In this document: positions 5,975-9,054 of the stretch, one piece after another
Position numbering within the stretch: the stretch's first letter is position 1
Layout: each line of letters opens with the position of its first letter
NCBI GenBank assembly: GCA_028822125.1
Contig: JAPKEK010000056.1
Coordinates: 1 to 9,054 of the forward strand
Source: Pseudomonadales bacterium
GTDB taxonomy: Bacteria; Pseudomonadota; Gammaproteobacteria; Pseudomonadales; Azotimanducaceae
Reading direction: 5' to 3'
Length of the DNA: 9,054 nt
Position numbers and translations under genes: made by a program
Notes under the pieces: generated by a model
The model's database searches: none
The model's input: the letters and a program-made list of their open reading frames with translations, nothing else
Told to the model about the DNA's origin: nothing

Positions 5975-6517
5975 ATGACTGATTATTCAGAAAACCTAGT
6001 CTGGATCGATATGGAAATGACCGGTCTAGATCCGGAAAACGATCGAATCTTGGAGATAGCCACCATTGTTACCGATTCCAAATTAAACGTTTTAGCGGAA
6101 GGACCCAGTCTGATTGTACATCAGGCACCTGAACTGCTGGCAAGAATGGATGAATGGAATGTTTCTCACCATACTGAATCGGGGTTGGTCGACCGGGTGG
6201 TTGCATCATCTATCACAGAGGCCACGGCAGAAGCAGAAACACTGGCGTTTGTGGCGCAGTATGTAGGTTCACGACAGTCACCTTTGTGTGGTAATACCAT
6301 TGGTCAGGACCGACGGTTTCTGGTTCGCTATATGCCTGAACTGGAGGCCTATCTGCACTATCGAAGTATTGATGTCAGTACCGTAAAGGAATTAGTGATG
6401 CGCTGGCGGCCTGCTATTATGGCCTCTGTTAAGAAGAGGACCCGACATCGTGCTCTGGATGATATCAGGGAGTCTATAGATGAGCTGAAAGTTTATCAGG
6501 CTGCATTTTTTAATTAA
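5975..6517 (+). CDS. orn: Oligoribonuclease (3'-5' exoribonuclease)
   Basis: Orn degrades dinucleotides and other very short RNAs left by larger RNases, and hydrolyses pGpG from cyclic-di-GMP breakdown. It is essential in many gammaproteobacteria. The 180-residue product matches the family length (181 in E. coli) and carries all DEDDh exonuclease residues: D12 and E14 in WIDMEMTGLDP, D112 in GNTIGQDRRFL, H158, and D163 in HRALDDIRES. Y129 in the HYR motif corresponds to the active-site tyrosine contributed across the dimer. The ATG at 5975 gives the canonical N-terminus; upstream purines (GAAG region near 5960-5965) form only a weak Shine-Dalgarno sequence. In E. coli and Pseudomonas rsgA lies on the divergent side of orn; here a rhodanese gene occupies that position. 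orn is convergent with queG across 69 bases with no clear terminator. Confidence 0.98.
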   Translation: MTDYSENLVWIDMEMTGLDPENDRILEIATIVTDSKLNVLAEGPSLIVHQAPELLARMDEWNVSHHTESGLVDRVVASSITEATAEAETLAFVAQYVGSRQSPLCGNTIGQDRRFLVRYMPELEAYLHYRSIDVSTVKELVMRWRPAIMASVKKRTRHRALDDIRESIDELKVYQAAFFN

Positions 6518-6586
6518 TGCCTGTGCAGTTATGAGTCTGGTTCTGAATAGATCTGGACAGCGCGTTTTACCTGGCTAAATACGTCG

Positions 6587-7669
6587 TTAATCCTGATCTA
6601 GGGGAATTTTTTCTGCTTGTCTGGCAATGGCCCATTCGATGTGTTCGGCAACCATCTCTGAACAATCGGGTTGTTTTGCGATCAACGCTTTTTGTATGCT
6701 TGCAGAACCTGATGCGTTGCCCAGGGCAACTGCAATATTTCTCAGCCAGCCCTGGTATCCTGTTCTTCTGATGGCGGAGCCTGCGGTCTTAGTTGAGAAT
6801 TCGCTCTCACTCCATTGAAACAGTTCCAACAGATCTGATTTATCTAGGTTGTGCCTGGGTTGAAAATCATGTTCCTGGCCAGTCTGGGCATAACGGTTCC
6901 AGGGGCAGACCAGTTGGCAGTCATCGCAGCCAAAGATTCGATTCCCCATGGCGCCTCTAAGAGCCTGTGGAATGGTGCCACGGTTTTCGATGGTGAGATA
7001 GGAAATACACTTTCTGGCATCCAGAACGTAGGGGGCCACAATGGCCTGGGTTGGACAGATTGACAAGCAGGCTGAGCATGACCCGCAATGATTTGACGGC
7101 CTTTTGGCGGGTTCAGTCAGAGGTAGATTGGTGAGTAATTCACCGAGAAAAAACCAGGACCCTGCTGAACGATTCAGTAACAGTGTGTTCTTACCGATCC
7201 AGCCGAGACCGGATTTTTCAGCGAGATGTTTTTCGAGTATGGGGGCACTATCCGTGCATGCCCGAGCGTAGAATGGTCCCAGTTTCTGCAGGTCGATGTA
7301 ATCGTTGATTTGATTGGCGAGTCTCTTGAGTTTGGTCCGTATCACTTTATGGTAGTCCCGGCCAAGGGCGTAACGGGAAATGTAGGCGATATCTTTTGAT
7401 TCCAGGGTTTTGCGGATACGTTGATGGCCCTTTTCAGGTAAGTAGTCCAGTCGAAGTGTTATGGCGCTTATGCTGCCGGTTAGCAGATGACTGGGAGAGA
7501 TCCGCAGCGCCTGATTGCGGTTCATGTAAGCCATGCTGCCGTGAAACCCGTTACTTAACCATGTCTTCAGATAGTCTTCGTGCTCGGAAAGGTCCAGGTT
7601 GCTGTAACCTACCGCCTGGAATCCCAGATCAAGGGCCCATTGATGAATTAGGGTCTTTATTTCTTCCAT
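6587..7669 (-). CDS. queG: Epoxyqueuosine reductase QueG
   Basis: QueG reduces epoxyqueuosine to queuosine at the wobble position of tRNAs with GUN anticodons, using a cobalamin cofactor and two [4Fe-4S] clusters. The 360-residue product (379 in E. coli) has an N-terminal cobalamin-binding reductase region (about 1-185) with ISRYALGRDYHKVI and TDSAPILEKHLAEKSGLGWIGK. D140 there matches the proposed catalytic acid. The ferredoxin-like part has cysteines at 195, 198, 201 and 205 (CGSCSACLSICP), 221, and 248, 251 and 255 (CDDCQLVCPWN), enough for two clusters. A C-terminal HEAT-like helical segment (about 275-350) contains RTGYQGWLRNIAVALGN. ATG at 7669 gives the usual N-terminus, but the bases before it (ATCCCCTAA on the coding strand) are not a Shine-Dalgarno sequence. 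The gene is divergent from nnr across 85 bases, and the queG/nnr neighbourhood is common in this class. Confidence 0.97.
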   Translation of the reverse strand: MEEIKTLIHQWALDLGFQAVGYSNLDLSEHEDYLKTWLSNGFHGSMAYMNRNQALRISPSHLLTGSISAITLRLDYLPEKGHQRIRKTLESKDIAYISRYALGRDYHKVIRTKLKRLANQINDYIDLQKLGPFYARACTDSAPILEKHLAEKSGLGWIGKNTLLLNRSAGSWFFLGELLTNLPLTEPAKRPSNHCGSCSACLSICPTQAIVAPYVLDARKCISYLTIENRGTIPQALRGAMGNRIFGCDDCQLVCPWNRYAQTGQEHDFQPRHNLDKSDLLELFQWSESEFSTKTAGSAIRRTGYQGWLRNIAVALGNASGSASIQKALIAKQPDCSEMVAEHIEWAIARQAEKIPLDQD

Positions 7670-7709
7670 TTAGGGGATGTTCCAGTCTGTATTGCGGCGA
7701 TGAGTGGCA

Positions 7710-7744
7710 TATACTTGCTCTGATCGTAAACTATTCTGGGTAGG
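7710..7744 (+). promoter_or_regulatory. Possible -10 box and ribosome binding site for nnr
   Basis: The 85-base divergent queG/nnr spacer contains TATACT at 7710-7715, a five-of-six match to the -10 consensus without a good -35 at standard spacing. A purine-rich GGGTAGG at 7738-7744 ends ten bases before the ATG at 7755 and could act as a Shine-Dalgarno sequence. Both are weak pattern matches. I saw no convincing promoter for queG on the other strand. Confidence 0.3.
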
Positions 7745-7754
7745 CATAGATACT

Positions 7755-9054
7755 ATGGTACTTTTCACTGCTGCTGATGTTCGAGCCATCGATCAAGCTT
7801 TGATTCAGGATTATGGCATATCAGGCATCAATCTGATGAAACGTGCTGCCCGGGCCTGTGTGCGCAGTATTGATCAGTATTTTCCTGGTGTGAGCCACTT
7901 CCTGGTCTATTGCGGATCTGGAAACAATGCCGGCGACGGCTACCTGATCGCGGCCATGTTGGCAGATAGGGGCCATCATGTTGATGTTGTAGTGGTTGGC
8001 GAGAAGAATAAATTAAAGGCGGATGCCCGCCAGGCTTTAGCTTTATGCCAGCAGAGCAACGCTCAGTTCTGCGCCGGTGAGGTTATCTCTGAGGAATGCC
8101 TGATAGTGGATGCTTTACTGGGTATCGGCGTTGTCGGGCCAGTCAGGGCCGAATATAAAAAGGTAATTCAAGACATTAATGAAAGTGCTGCAGCTGTGTT
8201 ATCCGTCGATCTGCCGTCGGGTCTTTGTGCTGATACGGGGGTCAGTTCCGGCGCCTGTGTTAAGGCAACTGTGTCGGTCACCTTCATTGGCCGGAAACGA
8301 GGCCTGTACTGTAACGAGGGTCCTGATCTAGCTGGCAGGATCTGTTTCTCTGATTTAGGCGCCCCCGCGGCGGTTTATTCACAGGTGAACCCAGCGCCCG
8401 TGGAAATCCTGGCTGAACAATACCTGCCGACACGATCTCGCCGGGGTTACAAGAATCAATATGGGCATATTCTGCTGGTGGGTGGCAATCAAGGTATGGC
8501 TGGCGCAATCATATTAGCTGCCGAAGCGGCGCTTCGTTCTGGTGCCGGCCTGGTTTCTGTTGCCACTCGCGCGGCAAATATAGCGCCCTTGCTAAGTCGT
8601 TGCCCAGAGGTGATGGCGCACGCAGTGGCCTCAGATGATGACCTTATCACGCTGCTGGAGAAATCTACCAGTATCGTAGTCGGGCCCGGCTTAGGGCGAG
8701 ATGAATGGGCATTAGAGTTGTTTTCAGCAGTCCTGGATTCAGGCAAACCCATGGTTGTAGATGCCGATGCATTGAACATGCTTGCCGTGGCGCCTCGATA
8801 TTATGAACACTGGATTCTGACTCCGCATTCTAAAGAGGCAGCCAGGTTAATGGGTGAATCTGAGGTGGACGATGATCGTTTCAAAGTGGCTGATGAACTG
8901 CAGAGGCGTTATGGCGGTGTGACCGTGCTGAAGGGATTGGGCAGCCTTGTCCATGGTGGCGAGCAGCTGAGTCTTTGTCCTTTCGGAAACCCCGGCATGG
9001 CTAGCGCTGGCATGGGGGACGTGCTCGCAGGCGTTATTGGTAGTCTGATCGGAC
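7755..9054 (+). CDS. nnr: Bifunctional NAD(P)HX epimerase / ADP-dependent NAD(P)HX dehydratase, 3' truncated by window
   Basis: The frame is open from ATG 7755 to the right edge (433 codons plus one base), so about 80 residues are missing relative to E. coli Nnr/YjeF (515). The protein repairs hydrated NAD(P)H: the N-terminal YjeF_N domain (about 1-215) epimerises S- and R-NAD(P)HX. The C-terminal ribokinase-like domain (from about 225) dehydrates the S form using ADP. Epimerase motifs are SGNNAGDG (N57, D61), VDALLGIGVVGPV, and VDLPSG with D152. Dehydratase motifs are YGHILLVGGNQGMAGA, VVGPGLGRDEWA, VVDADALNML, LTPHSKEAARLMG and GNPGMASAGMGDVLAG with the conserved aspartate D422. The last motif has alanine where most members have glycine (GGMGDVL), a mild change. 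In pseudomonads and enterics this gene is usually followed by tsaE and amiB, which would lie beyond the window. Confidence 0.96.
   Translation, partial: MVLFTAADVRAIDQALIQDYGISGINLMKRAARACVRSIDQYFPGVSHFLVYCGSGNNAGDGYLIAAMLADRGHHVDVVVVGEKNKLKADARQALALCQQSNAQFCAGEVISEECLIVDALLGIGVVGPVRAEYKKVIQDINESAAAVLSVDLPSGLCADTGVSSGACVKATVSVTFIGRKRGLYCNEGPDLAGRICFSDLGAPAAVYSQVNPAPVEILAEQYLPTRSRRGYKNQYGHILLVGGNQGMAGAIILAAEAALRSGAGLVSVATRAANIAPLLSRCPEVMAHAVASDDDLITLLEKSTSIVVGPGLGRDEWALELFSAVLDSGKPMVVDADALNMLAVAPRYYEHWILTPHSKEAARLMGESEVDDDRFKVADELQRRYGGVTVLKGLGSLVHGGEQLSLCPFGNPGMASAGMGDVLAGVIGSLIG

Noticed and set aside
7396..7743. Plus-strand 115-residue Cys-rich frame just upstream of nnr
   Set aside because: It is mostly antisense to the queG N-terminal coding region. 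Its proximity to nnr is explained by the divergent layout, and it has no supporting motif.

Overview
The window is a chromosomal housekeeping segment of a gammaproteobacterium. Base composition is moderate and looks even throughout, and I see no mobile element, CRISPR array, tRNA, rRNA or phage gene. Three things point to the Gammaproteobacteria: a two-ACT-domain SerB beside an AhpA/YtjB-type membrane protein and a ParC C-terminus; an EF-P carrying the lysylated PGKGQA loop directly followed by its modifying enzyme EpmA; and the psd / orn / queG / nnr neighbourhood. From memory, the order parC-ahpA-serB and the pair psd-rhdA resemble Pseudomonas and its relatives. However, Pseudomonas itself has an arginine, rhamnosylated EF-P, so this is more likely a related marine or oceanospirillum-like lineage that uses the lysyl pathway.

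Layout from left to right. The last 23 codons of parC (+) enter the window and end at 69. A convergent membrane-protein gene (ahpA-like, -) occupies 120-1184 and is divergent from serB (+, about 1277-2482). After a 149-base gap with a plausible promoter come efp (+, 2632-3207) and epmA (+, 3211-4179), only three bases apart. epmA runs tail-to-tail into psd (-), and their 3' ends overlap by 12 bases. psd is the second gene of a two-gene minus-strand operon with a tandem-domain rhodanese (rhdA-like, 4983-5783); the psd GTG start overlaps the rhodanese stop by four bases. A 191-base divergent spacer separates the rhodanese gene from orn (+, 5975-6517). queG (-, 6587-7669) is convergent with orn and divergent from nnr (+, 7755 to the right edge), which is cut by the window after 433 codons.

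Functional links. efp and epmA are a substrate and its dedicated modifying enzyme. The other genes cover serine synthesis (serB), phosphatidylethanolamine synthesis (psd), sulfane-sulfur transfer (rhodanese), degradation of very short RNAs (orn), the last step of queuosine tRNA modification (queG) and repair of hydrated NAD(P)H (nnr). They share a locus but no single pathway.

I found no convincing undescribed system. The least ordinary item is the roughly 180-residue cytoplasmic extension of the ahpA-like protein. Its predicted secondary-structure order resembles a degenerate class III nucleotidyl-cyclase domain. Smaller points are the choice of serB start, the overlaps at both ends of psd, a palindrome in the rhodanese/orn spacer, and the absence of rsgA between psd and orn. 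No spacer exceeds 300 bases, and no strong intrinsic terminator is visible anywhere in the window.
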